Positions 20,960 through 31,857 of a stretch of DNA of 64,000 nt are shown here, one piece after another. Every line of letters begins with the position of its first letter. The first letter of the stretch is position 1. The position numbers and the translations under genes are program-made. The notes below the pieces were generated by a model, which saw only the letters and a list, made by a program, of their open reading frames with translations, had not been told where the DNA came from and did not search any database. This stretch comes from Mimachlamys varia (Eukaryota; Mollusca; Bivalvia; Pectinida; Pectinidae), in contig OX392535.1 in assembly GCA_947623455.1 (NCBI GenBank), forward strand, positions 35,426,688-35,490,687. Reading direction: 5' to 3'.

Positions 20960-21545
20960 AGTTTTTTTACCATGAAAAATTTGAAATGTGATCTCAAACA
21001 AGCAATGATGTTTGTGAACACTTGTTTAAAGTTTCATGCCAATCGGTTGAGAAATGCAGCCTATAAGCCTAGAGCGGTGATGTCCAAATTTCTATTTATA
21101 GTAACGATGACCTAGTTTCCAGTTTTTGTCAACTTCTACATATTCAGCCTGTAGAGTGGTGATGTCGTTTGAGCTGTCAAATTCTATTTATAGTAACAGG
21201 TTAAGCACAGCAGGTTGAAACGCCAACAATACCAAGGGATGATATTGATAATTGTGAACACTTGTGTAAAGTTTTATGCCAATCGGTTGAGAAATGCAGC
21301 GTGTAGAACGTTGACGTATGTGGTTTAAGCTGTCAGATTCTATTTATAGTAACTTTGGCTTATTTTTTTACCATAGCAAGTTGAAACGCTAACTGGTACA
21401 AGGGATGATGTTTATGAACACTTGTGTAAAGTTTTATTTCAATCGGTTAAAAATGCAGTCTGTAGAGTGGTGACGTCATTTGCGCTGTCAAAATTCTATT
21501 TTTAGTAACAGGTCAATTTCTATTGATAGTAACATAAGATGACTA
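20960..21545 (+). repeat. Tandem dispersed repeat, about four diverged units
   Basis: Units of roughly 150-200 bp share 'gtgaacacttgtgtaaagttt', 'atgccaatcggttgagaaatgcagc' and 'tctatttatagtaac'. The unit text also matches the flank left of the foldback ('attctattcatatagtaacag'), so the hAT-like element was inserted into this array. Confidence 0.7.
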
Positions 21546-21596
21546 CTATTATATCGATTTTTCTTCTCTTTCTTTACAGGATTAACATCAGAAATC

Positions 21597-22724
21597 ATGC
21601 CTAAACATCATACAAAGAAAAAGGGAAGATATGTGCCATATGCTGTTGGTTTCAAACTTCCCTCTGACCAAGCCAAAGTTAAAGCTATCGGATCTCACCC
21701 TATGGTACCAGAACTAGATCCAGAGTCTGCCAGTGGATTTGAATTCTTCCCACCCATTCCGCAGCCAACAAGTATAGATGACTGGCTGGCACAATATGAC
21801 GAGGAAGGACAATCTTATCGTGATTATGTCAAACAATGTCCATGGCTGTCAACTAGAAAGCTAAAGTACATGCCACAACAGTTTGTTCCTGGTGGTAAAA
21901 CCATTTTGGAGAAATACCCTAATGGTAAAATATACCTTCTGCCTCTTGGAGACTTCTCTGGTGAAAACTGTGTCAATTTCAAAACCTTGATGGATTTTGC
22001 TCAGATGTATCTTGGCATTCCAGTAGTCACATTACCTGGAATTGCTCTTGAAGAGGAAAATAATAGAATTTTCTGGACAGAGAACCCAGAAGATCGGCCA
22101 ACTGATGGCAGTAGGTCAAGCTCCCGAAGGAGAAAGTTCGAAATAAACTCCAGATTTCATCAACCAACAAAACGTATACAGTTGAAATTGGACGAAACGT
22201 TGTTACGCCTGAGAGGCCTTATTCCAGCTGATGCTATCTGCATGGTCGGTCTTACAATGTACGATCTCTATGGTGACGACACAGATCTTTTTGTCGCAGG
22301 AATGGCAGCTGGGAACCATCGTGTGGCGATGTTCAGTTTTAACAGGTACGATCCAGCTCTTAGTTTCTCCATTGAGAAATGGTATGACATTACTTGTGAC
22401 AGCTCAATGAGTATTACGGAGCGAAGAAAGCTGATTTTGCAACGAAGTTGTAAACTTCTTGTCCACGAAATCGGACATCTGCTCGGGATCGCCCACTGTA
22501 TATATTTTGACTGTTGTATGAACGGATCTGGTCACTTGTCTGAAGATTTCAGACAGCCAATGCACCTGTGCCCTGTAGATCTCCATAAACTGCAGACACT
22601 GGTCGGGTTTGATGTAATTGAACGATACCAGGCCCTCGCTAAGTTCTACAAGGAACACAAAATGGAAGAAGAACACAAATGGGTGACCAAGAGGATGGCT
22701 TTCATCAACCAATCAAAAAAGTGA
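21597..22724 (+). CDS. AMZ2: Archaemetzincin zinc metallopeptidase (AMZ1/AMZ2 family)
   Basis: A single uninterrupted 375-residue coding exon. The strong acceptor 'tctttacag' at 21571-21579 lies 17 bases before the start codon, so the 5' UTR is spliced. The family signature is present at H290: HEIGHLLGIAHC, then C306 and M308 as in HExxHxxGxxHCx4CxM, giving the three catalytic zinc histidines and the catalytic glutamate E291. The distal CxxC, normally a pair of structural-zinc cysteines, reads C325-P-V-D328, so its last cysteine is an aspartate. The downstream block DLHKLQTLVGFDVIERYQAL is typical of the family. Length is close to human AMZ2 (360) and shorter than AMZ1 (498), hence the symbol, which is the less certain part. 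AMZ proteins are peptidases with few known substrates. No signal peptide is seen, so it is likely cytosolic or nuclear. Confidence 0.93.
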   Translation: MPKHHTKKKGRYVPYAVGFKLPSDQAKVKAIGSHPMVPELDPESASGFEFFPPIPQPTSIDDWLAQYDEEGQSYRDYVKQCPWLSTRKLKYMPQQFVPGGKTILEKYPNGKIYLLPLGDFSGENCVNFKTLMDFAQMYLGIPVVTLPGIALEEENNRIFWTENPEDRPTDGSRSSSRRRKFEINSRFHQPTKRIQLKLDETLLRLRGLIPADAICMVGLTMYDLYGDDTDLFVAGMAAGNHRVAMFSFNRYDPALSFSIEKWYDITCDSSMSITERRKLILQRSCKLLVHEIGHLLGIAHCIYFDCCMNGSGHLSEDFRQPMHLCPVDLHKLQTLVGFDVIERYQALAKFYKEHKMEEEHKWVTKRMAFINQSKK

Positions 22725-24129
22725 TGATGGCATAATGACACTCTGTAATCTGTCCGAACTAACATGTGATATTGAACCTGTGGTACGTAGAAACTTGTCT
22801 ATTCCGACATTCTGGTGGTAGCTCAGTTTAGAAAGGATCATGCAGATATTTACCGTATTCAGGTTTTATTAAAACTTAATTATTTTCCTGTATACAAAGT
22901 GTATATCCAGTGTGTCTTCAAAGAAGGATGATAAAATTAACTCATTGAACTTATTTTTATCACTTTCACTTATTATTGGTAATACAGTATCCACATTGTG
23001 AAAGAGAAAAGTATAGTGATTAGAACTATATTTTTGAGTTCAATAGCAATAATGGATGGTTGAAATTACATATTTTATAATTTATATGATTATTTATAAT
23101 CTCATGTGTAAGAGGGAAATGTGATATTATATAGAAAGTGACATTAACAGAAATACTTTATTTTTTGTTTAGATAAATTAAGTCTGATAATAAAGAGCAT
23201 GGCCTTAACTTGTTTTATAGGATTCCAATGGATTGATCTCTCTTCATGAAAACAAAGAACGAGCTCAATCTTTATGATAACAAAGCATGAGCTCAACATA
23301 TTTGATACAGAGGTGTTTAATTTTATCAATCGGTCATCCGTAAAAAGTGTTGTGTAAAGACAAATGAAATGTGTCAATGTTTAAAAACAGCGATTTTCCT
23401 ACCTGTATACTATAACAAGTACACCTTAGTTGGAAAAAAGGGGAGATAATCAAAATTCAGAAAAAAATTAAAGAATTTGTAAGTTTTGTACTTTTCAGGT
23501 TGTCAGCAATGTATTCTCTATTCTACTTATAAAAATAAACTTACAGTATTTTATAAGTAAAAACCAATTTTCTGAATTTTTACCTTTTCTGTTGCAAAAT
23601 TTCCCCAATTTTTATGACTGGCAATTTCCAAAATACCTAGGAAAGTCTATGACAAATGAAAAGAGGTTAGGTTTGTAGAACTTTTAAAAAATAGTCCAGT
23701 ACTCTATGATTGTGTATCCCATGAGGCACTTTTGCAACTGTTGTTTTACATCTATATAAAGTCATGCTGAGAACTATAAATCACATTCACATGGCCTTCA
23801 TTGAATGAAATGTTACATTAAACAGTATGACATTAGCTGGAATTCATTGTGTATGTTACAATCACTACAATCATTTTTAGACTGTGATATATTTGTTAAA
23901 GTTTGTTGCAATTTTATTGATCTGTGAATTAAATGATTATTTATTGTTGTAATAAAATTGTTTTAAATTAATACAGAATTGATTCTTTTTATATTGTATG
24001 TATTAATACACAGATATATGGAGGTTACACAATGAGTTAGTTTATTTTCAAAAGTTACAAAGGACACGAGCTTTAGCAAGAAGATTTTCAGTTTTTGTGA
24101 GTTTGAACTTGAATGAGGTAATTCTGTAT
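22725..24129 (+). other. AMZ 3' untranslated and flanking region
   Basis: AT-rich, no gene seen. AATAAA occurs at about 23535 and 23951 and could end the AMZ transcript. Confidence 0.45.
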
Positions 24130-24900
24130 GTATTCTACCATACTGTGACATGGAGACTTAAGGCTGTATGTTACCATACTGTGACAATAGACATAGGGAC
24201 TTAAGGCTGTATGTTACCATACTGTGACATGGAGACTTAGGCGTGTTAAGGCTGTATGTTACCATACTGTGACATGGAGACTTAGGCGTGAATACCTCCT
24301 TACCATAACATGGAGACTGAAGGGTGTATACTACCTTCCCGTGCCATGGAGACATAAGGATGTATGTTACCATACTGTGACATGGAGACTTAAGGTTGTA
24401 TGTTACCATACTGCGACATGGAGACTTCATGATGTATGTTACCATACTGTGACATGGAGACTTCATGATGTATGTTACCATACTGTGACATGGAGACTTA
24501 AGGCTGTATGTTACCATACTGTGACATGGAGACTTAAAGTTGTATGTTACCATACTGTGACATGGAGACTTCATGATGTATGTTACCATACTGTGACATG
24601 GAGACTTAAGGCTGTATGTTACCATACTGTGACAATAGACATAGGGACTTAAGGCTGTATGTTACCATACTGTGACATGGAGACTTAAGGGTGTGAATAC
24701 CTCCTTACCATAACATGGAGACTGAAGGGTGTATACTACCTTCCCGTGCCATGGAGACATAAGGATGTATGCTACCATACTGTGACATGGAGACTTAAGG
24801 ATGTATGTTACCATACTGTGACATGGAGACTTCATGATGTATGTTACCATACTGTGACATGGAGACTTTTAAAAGGATGTATGCTACCTTACCTACTGTG
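24130..24900 (+). repeat. 36-bp minisatellite, about 20 units with a duplicated block
   Basis: The unit is 36 bp and reads roughly 'atgttaccatactgtgacat' then 'ggagacttaaggctgt'. Variant units ('gtgacaatagacataggg' and 'taccttcccgtgccatgg') recur in the same order about 448 bp apart (24181 and 24629), so the array grew partly by duplicating a multi-unit block. With 36 being a multiple of three, both strands show spurious 12-residue repeat frames. Confidence 0.95.
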
Positions 24901-26936
24901 ACATGGAATAACTCCTTTCTCTGACATGGAAACAATTCTGATGGGTTATTTGACTACTCCAAAACAAATTCTGAGGGGTAATTTAAATTTGTTCATCTAA
25001 TTATCAACACATTAAAAAATTCCAAAAGAACAATTTCAAGTATTGATTAACTTAACAAAGTCCTATGATCTTACATGGGCATAAGGGAGAAAATTCTACA
25101 CAAATCACAGGACGACATACCTTAACTCTAATACAATGTTGCAATGTGTACCATAGCATGTATATCCTTAATTTAAACACAGAACACTAGACTTGTGTAT
25201 TGTGTAATGTAGTGTAGTTAACAAACCAGCTATGAGACAAAAATTAACTTTGAAATAAACAAGATGACATGAGCTATAGTATTATGAATACAAGAAAAAC
25301 ACATAAATATTTTTTATCTTTTATTTTTACATTAAAATGGTATTTTGAACATGACAGCACATTTGTCATCTTTATATAACACACCTGTGCTGGCTGTAAC
25401 ATGAATATATAATAAAATATAAATATTTTAATATAATCGAGAAGGACGGTTTCTAACAACATGTTCAGCAAAAACTTTAATATGCAGTTAATTTGTCATC
25501 CTAGGTAACACACTTACAGTCATTGTAACAAGAATATTCCAAACGACACAAATGTAAATATCATAATACTATGGTATTAGGATCGTTTCTAATGCATCAA
25601 ATTCAGCAGGTCTGTCATTTTTAAAATATTTATCACACTTGTGCTCTTTCTAATAGAAATATCTGGTACCTCTACTACACAAATATTATAGTAGCAGAGA
25701 AAATTGGTTTATAATGCAAATGTATTCAGCAGTTTAATAATTTTAGCACATTTGTCACTTTCTCACGAATCATGACACATAAAATGAAATATATTCATCG
25801 CAACAGACAAAATATTTGTTAACATATTAAAATGTAAACACCATTGTAATAACAGCATTAAAGGACAGTTTCTTAAAATACCCAAATATTCAGCAGTTTA
25901 CTAGAGAAAATTACAAGTATATATGCTTATATCACAGACAGATTTTCAGGGAATTCTTAGCACAGGAAAACAATATATGGATATCTTGGGGATGCTTTCA
26001 CAGTTTCAGTCACACACATACATTAAGACCACACCAATAAACTTCTATTGTCTATAGAAATGTGTATTTAATTCATTCACCCCTAAAATTTCATAATGAA
26101 CTGTTCCAACCTTTGAATTGGAAGAGTTCAAATGAGTCTTCAGGGATGAATGAGTCAAAGACAAGTGGTCTAAATCAATGACTATATTTATCATTATGGC
26201 TCATTGTACAAACATACTTAATTATTTCAAACTTATATAACTCAAAGACCTCATTCAATTTGAAGTATTCTGTAAGACCTGGTCAAACTTCACAATTTTT
26301 AAAAATAACAAATTAGAACACTTTAAAAGGACAGGGGAAGAATACTTAGCACATTCCTATCGAAAGAAAATATCCGTTCCAGTTACAACATAAATTGCCT
26401 GAATTTAATATTTTCATTAAACCATCAAACTTGTTAAGTTAAACCACAATCAAGTTCATATCAATCTAAAAAAAAATATGTCTTAATGCTGTTGACAAAG
26501 ATACATTTTTAAAACTCTTGAGATAAAAAAAAATTCAATTTACAAAATCAGCAGTTTATTTGGTTCAAATTGTTGCAACATGTTGCATCATCATCAATCT
26601 TAAAAGTTTGAGCCCCTATAAGAAACTTCTCATTAAATAGAGCAATATAGTGGTACTATTTAAATACGCTAATAGACCCTAAGGTCTCAGCTTCTCAGAA
26701 GAGGCCCATAGGGCTTCATCGCTCATCTGGTACGTTAGAGATGACCAATTGGAGACCATGAGAAATGTTTGTTATGATTAGGAAATAGAAATGAGACTTT
26801 ATGTTTACCCTACAAAGGAATTAGTTATTTTAGCCGTACAATATGTATAATACATATATCATATACATACACATGCAACACTTGGTCCAATATGAATATA
26901 GCTCACAATAATCTGAATTAAAATAAGTGTTTTTGT
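24901..26936. other. AT-rich region with weak repeats, no gene
   Basis: Bases 25320-25930 hold three or four very diverged blocks with 'cagcacatttgtcatctt' and 'tattcagcagttta'. A family B palindromic MITE lies at 26070-26155. Bases 26690-26720 ('gaggcccatagggcttcatcg') are a decayed hairpin end like that at 15952. No coding region was recognised. Confidence 0.45.
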
Positions 26937-27230
26937 GGCAATGGTCCTTCAATTTAAAAGTTTTTTTAGCAATTAATATTTATTTATTAACTTTTTTTAG
27001 GGATTTTTTTTTTTTTATTTATTTCTCTTTTTTATTTATGTCTCTCTTCTAAGTTTTTTTTAGCAATCAATATTTATTATTAACTTTTTTTAGGGATTTT
27101 TTTTTTATTTATTTCTCTTTTTTATTTATGTCTTTCTTCTAAGTTTTTTTTAGCAATTAATATTTATTATTAACTTTTTTTAGGGATTTTTTTTTTATTT
27201 ATTTCTCTTTTTTATGTCTTTCTTCCAAAC
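26937..27230 (+). repeat. About 97-bp tandem repeat, three units, T-rich
   Basis: Three units share 'tttttttagcaattaatatttattattaacttttttt' and 'tttatttatttctctttttta'. Related T-rich text, including 'cctacagtaatttttt' and 'acaagagattttc', also flanks the far side of the large transposon at 43950-44300. The 16.4-kb insertion therefore landed in a pre-existing repeat region. Confidence 0.7.
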
Positions 27231-27513
27231 CTGCTTCATTACATCAACTTTAATAGACGAATAATAGAAGTACAATAACTTATTTATAAAACCTACAGTA
27301 ATTTTTTTTTTACAAGAGATTTTCAGGCTTCATTTTCTTTTTACCTGGTACTATTTTTTAGGAATGTTAATTAAAAAAATATATTAAATTATCTTTTTTA
27401 AGCCTTTTTTCAAGATGGCTCTCATATATAAGTTACAATATTTTTTTGTATTTTTGATGGTACGTGTATGTATAGCCTTGATAAGAGTTATTGATGCTTT
27501 CTTATTGCAAGTG

Positions 27514-27745
27514 TACGGTGGCTGGGAAAGGACATTTCAAATAATGATAAAAAACATTTTTATCTCGATCGATCGACTTAATTATCTCGATCGATCGACT
27601 TAATTATCTCGATCGATCGACTTAATTTTCTCGATCGATCGACTTAATTATCTCGATCGATCGACTTAATTATCTCGATCGATCGACTTAATTTTCTCGA
27701 TCGATCGACTTAATTATCGCGATCGATGGACTTAATTAAATCGAG
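27514..27745 (+). repeat. Left terminal inverted repeat with eight 22-bp subterminal repeats
   Basis: After the terminal 50 bp, eight units of TCGATCGATCGACTT plus 'aattatc' or 'aattttc' run from about 27562 to 27737. The last unit is mutated (cgcgatcgatgga). TCGATCGATCGA is itself palindromic, suiting a dimeric DNA-binding protein. Confidence 0.9.
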
Positions 27746-28019
27746 GCTGCGGGACTTTAACAACTCTTTGAACATCCGGTATCTGTGCTGAATTACAATC
27801 TCGAGGGAGGGGCCAAAAAGGGGTCAAATTAGTTAAAATTTCAACGATCTTCTTCTCAAGACCCAGATATGCTGGAATCAAATACTCTTCGTAAATGGAA
27901 AGGTCTTAAGGTGCTTCATCAAAATTGTGAATTTCATGCCCCCCGGACTTCACGTTCCCCCCCTGGGGAGGGGGTGAAGTTTACTATAGTTTATATAGGA
28001 CCTTTGGGTTAGAATTAAG
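27746..28019. other. Inner left arm of the transposon, no feature recognised
   Basis: Short G/C-rich patches near 27795 and 27950 ('ccccctggggaggggg'). No coding region. Confidence 0.35.
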
Positions 28020-28775
28020 GACCTTTATCGGAGAAACATGAAATTTGTCAAGAGGTTTAGTTCACAGAAATACCTAGTGAGATCAAAAACCAAGGTCAAA
28101 GGTCAAGGTCTCTGTGTCAAAGGTCAAGGTTAGATTGATTAGCTTTTTACTGATGAAAATTTTGTTATGGCGTTGTGAAGCAAAGTTGGTCAGAATGAAG
28201 CACTAAATCAACTAATTGGACATCAAGGTCACTGTGTCAAAGGTCAAGGTCAAATTTCATATCTTTTCACCGATGAACATTTTGTAATGACATTATGAAG
28301 CAAAGTTGGTTGGAATTATGCAAGGAGTTAACTGACCAAAAAGTCAAGGTCACCGGGTTAAAGGTCAAGATGAAATTTTGAAGCTTTTCACTGATGTACA
28401 ATTTGTTATGACATTGTGAATAAAGTTAATCTGAATTAAAACAAGGAGTCAGTTGACCAAAAGTCAAGGTCAAAGAGGCCAAGGTCACTGATTCAAAGTC
28501 AAGGAAACTTGTTGTAACTTTCTTTTTTCAGAAGTCAATTGAAAAAAAAAAGATCAAATTCACTTACTTTGATTGTTGAGTTCAAAGCTCAAGGATTGAT
28601 GATTTCAGGAGATATATAGACTTATAAACAGGGCCCTTGTTAATTACCTGTTGGTGTTCTAGCTCAAACTTGGTTTAGGTTAATGAAAATTCCATTGTAA
28701 GGACACAACAACTTAAGTTATTGGTACTAGTACAAAATTCAGGTGACCGTTAAGGCCCATGGGCCTCTTGTTTGT
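28020..28775 (+). repeat. Dispersed repeat rich in 'aaggtcaaggtca', ending in GGCCCATGGGCC hairpin
   Basis: About four diverged units of roughly 120 bp share 'caaaggtcaaggtc', 'cttttcactgatga' and 'gaagcaaagttggt'. The 3' end AAGGCCCATGGGCCTCTTGTT lies at 28754-28774, as in the 14752-15973 block. Confidence 0.6.
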
Positions 28776-29025
28776 TTTATTTCAGTTAACCTTTAACGTT
28801 ACAGATAATTGTGTTTTTGGTAAACTCTTAATCTGCAAAAATAAGTGTTTTTGTAGGGTCAAACTAGTTTATTACCTGTTATATGCTCTATTCTTTTTGA
28901 AGTCTTGCTATTTTGTCGAACCAAGGAACCATTGAAAGTATGAAAGACTTTCACGAATGTCCTCTGTGTAAGATAAGATGGCGGCCATGTGAGTACATTG
29001 CTCGGAGTCCGCTCCGATATTTTTA
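28776..29025. other. No feature recognised
   Basis: A 65-residue minus-strand frame at 28859-29056 shows no family resemblance and runs into the adjacent repeat. Confidence 0.3.
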
Positions 29026-30371
29026 GCCCACCATCATCAGATGGTGGGCTATTCAAATCGCCCTGCGTCCGTTGTCCGTCGTCCGTCCGTTCATCCCTCC
29101 GTCCGTAAACAATTCTTGTTATCGCTATTTCTCAAAAAATGCTGAAGGGATCTTTCTCAAATTTCATATGTAGGTTTCCCTTGGTGCCTTGTTGTGCATA
29201 GTCCATTTTCGGACCGATCCGACAAACAATATTGCCGCCAGGTGGCCATCTTGAATTTATAAGTAAAAGTTTGTTATCGCTATTTCTTGAGAAGTACTGG
29301 ACAGGTCATGCTCAAATTTCATATGTAAGTTCCCCTTGGTGCTTTGTTGTGCATAGTCCATTTTCGGACCGATCCGACAAACAATATGGCCAACAGGTGG
29401 CCATCTTGGATTTCTAAGTAAAAGTTTATCGCTATTTCTTGAGAAGTACTGCACGGATCATACTCAAATTTCATATGTAAGTTTCCCTTGGTGCTTAGTT
29501 GTGTATAGTCCATTTTCGGACAAATCCGTCCAAACAATATGGCCGCTAGGCGGCCATCTTGGATTTCTAAGTAAAAGTTTGTTATTGCTATTTAAGGAGG
29601 CGCGGTGGTCTAGTGGTAGGACGCCGGGCTCGTGACCGAAAGGTTGCGAGTTCGAGTCCCGCTCGGCACTTGTGTTGTATCCTTGAGCAAGATACTTTAC
29701 TCCGCTTGTTCCAGTCTACTCAGCTGCAAATGAGTACGTGGTTTGGCAGTGCTAGAAATTGTAGAATGCTAGCTGTGAGCGCCGAAATGGCTGCACCGGT
29801 TGTATGCTCCCCGAGGGAGTTGAGAACGATATTGGCTGGTTGCGAAGGCCCTATAACCACGGATAATAATTTGTGAACCGCTTTGAGACGACCTTCGAGG
29901 AAGTGATAAAGCGGTATATAAGAACCTCAAATTTCATATGTAGGTTCCCTAGGTGCCTAGTTGTGCAAATTCCATTTTCGGACCGATACGACAAACAATA
30001 TTGCTGCCAGGCGGCCATCTTTGATTTCTAAGTAAAAGTTTGTTATCGCTATTTCTTGAGAAGTACTGGACAGATCATACTTTTCATTTGACTTATATAA
30101 TGACAGTATATTATAGTTATTGTTTAAATGCAAGATGATTTTTCTTGAATTGTTGGATTTTGGTACTGGTCAGAAAAACAAAACTCCATCCTGACCAGAG
30201 ATCTTCTTTCAATAACATGTATTATTAATTTTCCAAAGAAATGTACAAAGTTCATAGATTAAAGATTAAAAATATAAATGAAATAAAAGAAGGGAAAATA
30301 TCTAACTTTCTAAGAACAAACAAAAAATCATCAATGGTGGGCGCCAAGATCCCTCTGGGATCTCTTGTTTG
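29026..30371 (+). repeat. Tandem-core dispersed element, 152-bp units, with hairpins at both ends
   Basis: The start is TTTTTAGCCCACCATCATCAG followed by its complement 'atggtgggct', a terminal hairpin. The core has four or more units of about 152 bp marked by 'ttgttatcgctatttct', 'tcaaatttcatatgta', 'ccattttcggaccgatccg' and 'ggcggccatcttgg'. The end, 'ggtgggcgccaagatccctctgggatctcttgttt' in two words around the hairpin, stops near 30371. The architecture recalls bivalve pearl/HINE elements (non-autonomous Helentrons), an inference. A SINE interrupts the core. Confidence 0.7.
29597..29930 (+). mobile_element. tRNA-derived SINE
   Basis: The head (29597-29669) is tRNA-like with an A box 'ggtggtctagtggtagga' and B box GAGTTCGAGTCCC. 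The body has 'cttgagcaagatactttact', 'actcagctgcaaatgagtac' and a tail 'ccgctttgagacgac' and 'aaagcggtatataag'. Such conserved bodies are seen in broadly distributed animal SINEs, including those called MetaSINEs in bivalves; exact family not verified. It replaced part of a 152-bp core unit. Confidence 0.8.
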
Positions 30372-30629
30372 AAACAGTCAATGTTTCCGGGACATGTACG
30401 GTGTCCAGAATGAACAGACTGGTTGATGACGAGACTGCTTGATACGGTATTGTTGTATTTCTCGATTTGGTGCTTTTTTGTGGTACTTTGAAGACATCTG
30501 TATCGTGAATATCGAACTGTTATATAGAGTATATAGTATATATGCATTGAAAATTTGAACTCCATGAACTGCTGACCCCATCGCGGATATTTCGTCACGC
30601 TCTGTTGATTTGATTGACTTACCTGTACA
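30372..30629. other. No feature recognised
   Basis: Possible 5' untranslated part of the LINE or remaining transposon arm. Minus-strand open frames here show no known motifs. Confidence 0.3.
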
Positions 30630-30705
30630 GGTGTGATTTACCCAGTGATCGTGAGAAATGGCAAGTGCTCCGCTATCATCTATACTTTAGGAAACCAGAG
30701 AAGGT

Positions 30706-31809
30706 ATGTTTAGCGAAGATTCAACGACACAATTGAATAAAATTATTGAACTTGTACAGCATATCGACACTCGCCTTCAACGGCTAGAGCCCTTTGAGGA
30801 CAAGCTGACTACAGTCCAGAGTTCACTAAACTCACTTACTCTGAAAGTAAACTATCTTGAAAGGGAATTATCTACCCTGAAAGACAAAAACACTGAAATT
30901 GAAGTGAGCTGTCAAGTAATGAGTGATATGTTTGACCAGATGAAAGTCACAACGGACAAACAATCTAAAGAATTACAAAGCATGAAACGTTCAATATCTG
31001 AGCCATCCAAAGCAGACACTAAGGTTGACGATCTTGAACAATCTTTCAATAAATTAAAGGGCTGAAAAACAGCGTTACTGATTTGAAGTGGCGATCAATG
31101 AAGAATAACCTTGTGTTTAGTGGATTACGAGAGGAAAATGGTGAAGACACCGAGTCGAAACTCCGAGATTTCCTTAATAATGAACTAGGAATAGCCCAGG
31201 TAGAATTGGGTAATATCCATAGATTTGGGAAGTTTTTGAACTCTGATTCTTTGACGAACGAGATTTCTGTACAATCAGGAGAGGTCTAATGTCCCAAGAA
31301 ACGCTATGAAACTAAGAGGATCCACCTTCTACATAAACGAACAATGCCCGTCAGAAATTGAAGATAGGCGAAGGATATTATATCCTAAACTTAAAGAACT
31401 TCGACGTAGTGGTCATCGAGCGAAGCTGGTCCGGGATCGGCTGATTGTGGACGGAAGTCTGTACACGGACGATACTGCTATAGCAGACGGTCACGTTAAT
31501 GGAGTTCCGAGCGGTAAAGTTCCGAATGATGGCGTCGCTAGAAACGATGAAGTGAGTGGTAGCAGTAATGGTCATACCGCAAGTAGTGACAATACTTTGA
31601 GTCCATCGTTCAGTGACATCGCTGCAACGAATCACGGGGAATCGCGACAAACTATACCTGGTTCCAACAATCATCGAGTAACCCCACCATCTAAACGCGG
31701 GAGGTTTACTTCCGGGTACTCCAGACGGGGCTCTAGACCTAGATATCGACGCAGCCACAGCCCCCCTACAGTCCAGTCCGACGAAGAAACATTTGTTAAA
31801 TCGGTATAG
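30706..31809 (+). pseudogene. LINE ORF1 protein, frameshifted
   Basis: Three open pieces belong to one protein. Residues from 30706-31065 form a long heptad-rich coiled coil (trimerisation domain type). From 31083 the RRM-like part begins (MKNNLVFSGLREE, then HRFG). From 31306 the C-terminal domain follows (FYINEQCPSEIEDRRRILYP, then LVRDRLIVDG). After that comes a Ser/Arg-rich tail. Frames are broken near 31056 and 31268-31300. This layout is that of L1/Tx1-type ORF1 proteins, RNA chaperones that bind the element RNA. Confidence 0.8.
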
Positions 31810-31857
31810 GAACACGCGGAGGGAGAGTCGCCCAAATGTCCTAAAGACTCTACATTT

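Noticed and set aside
24158..24850. Repeat proteins on both strands
   Set aside because: They come from the 36-bp minisatellite; no start context or flanking exon supports them.
29597..29669. Functional tRNA gene
   Set aside because: The head is attached to a SINE body and its arms are imperfect.
29613..29876. 87-residue frame
   Set aside because: It lies wholly in the tRNA-derived SINE.
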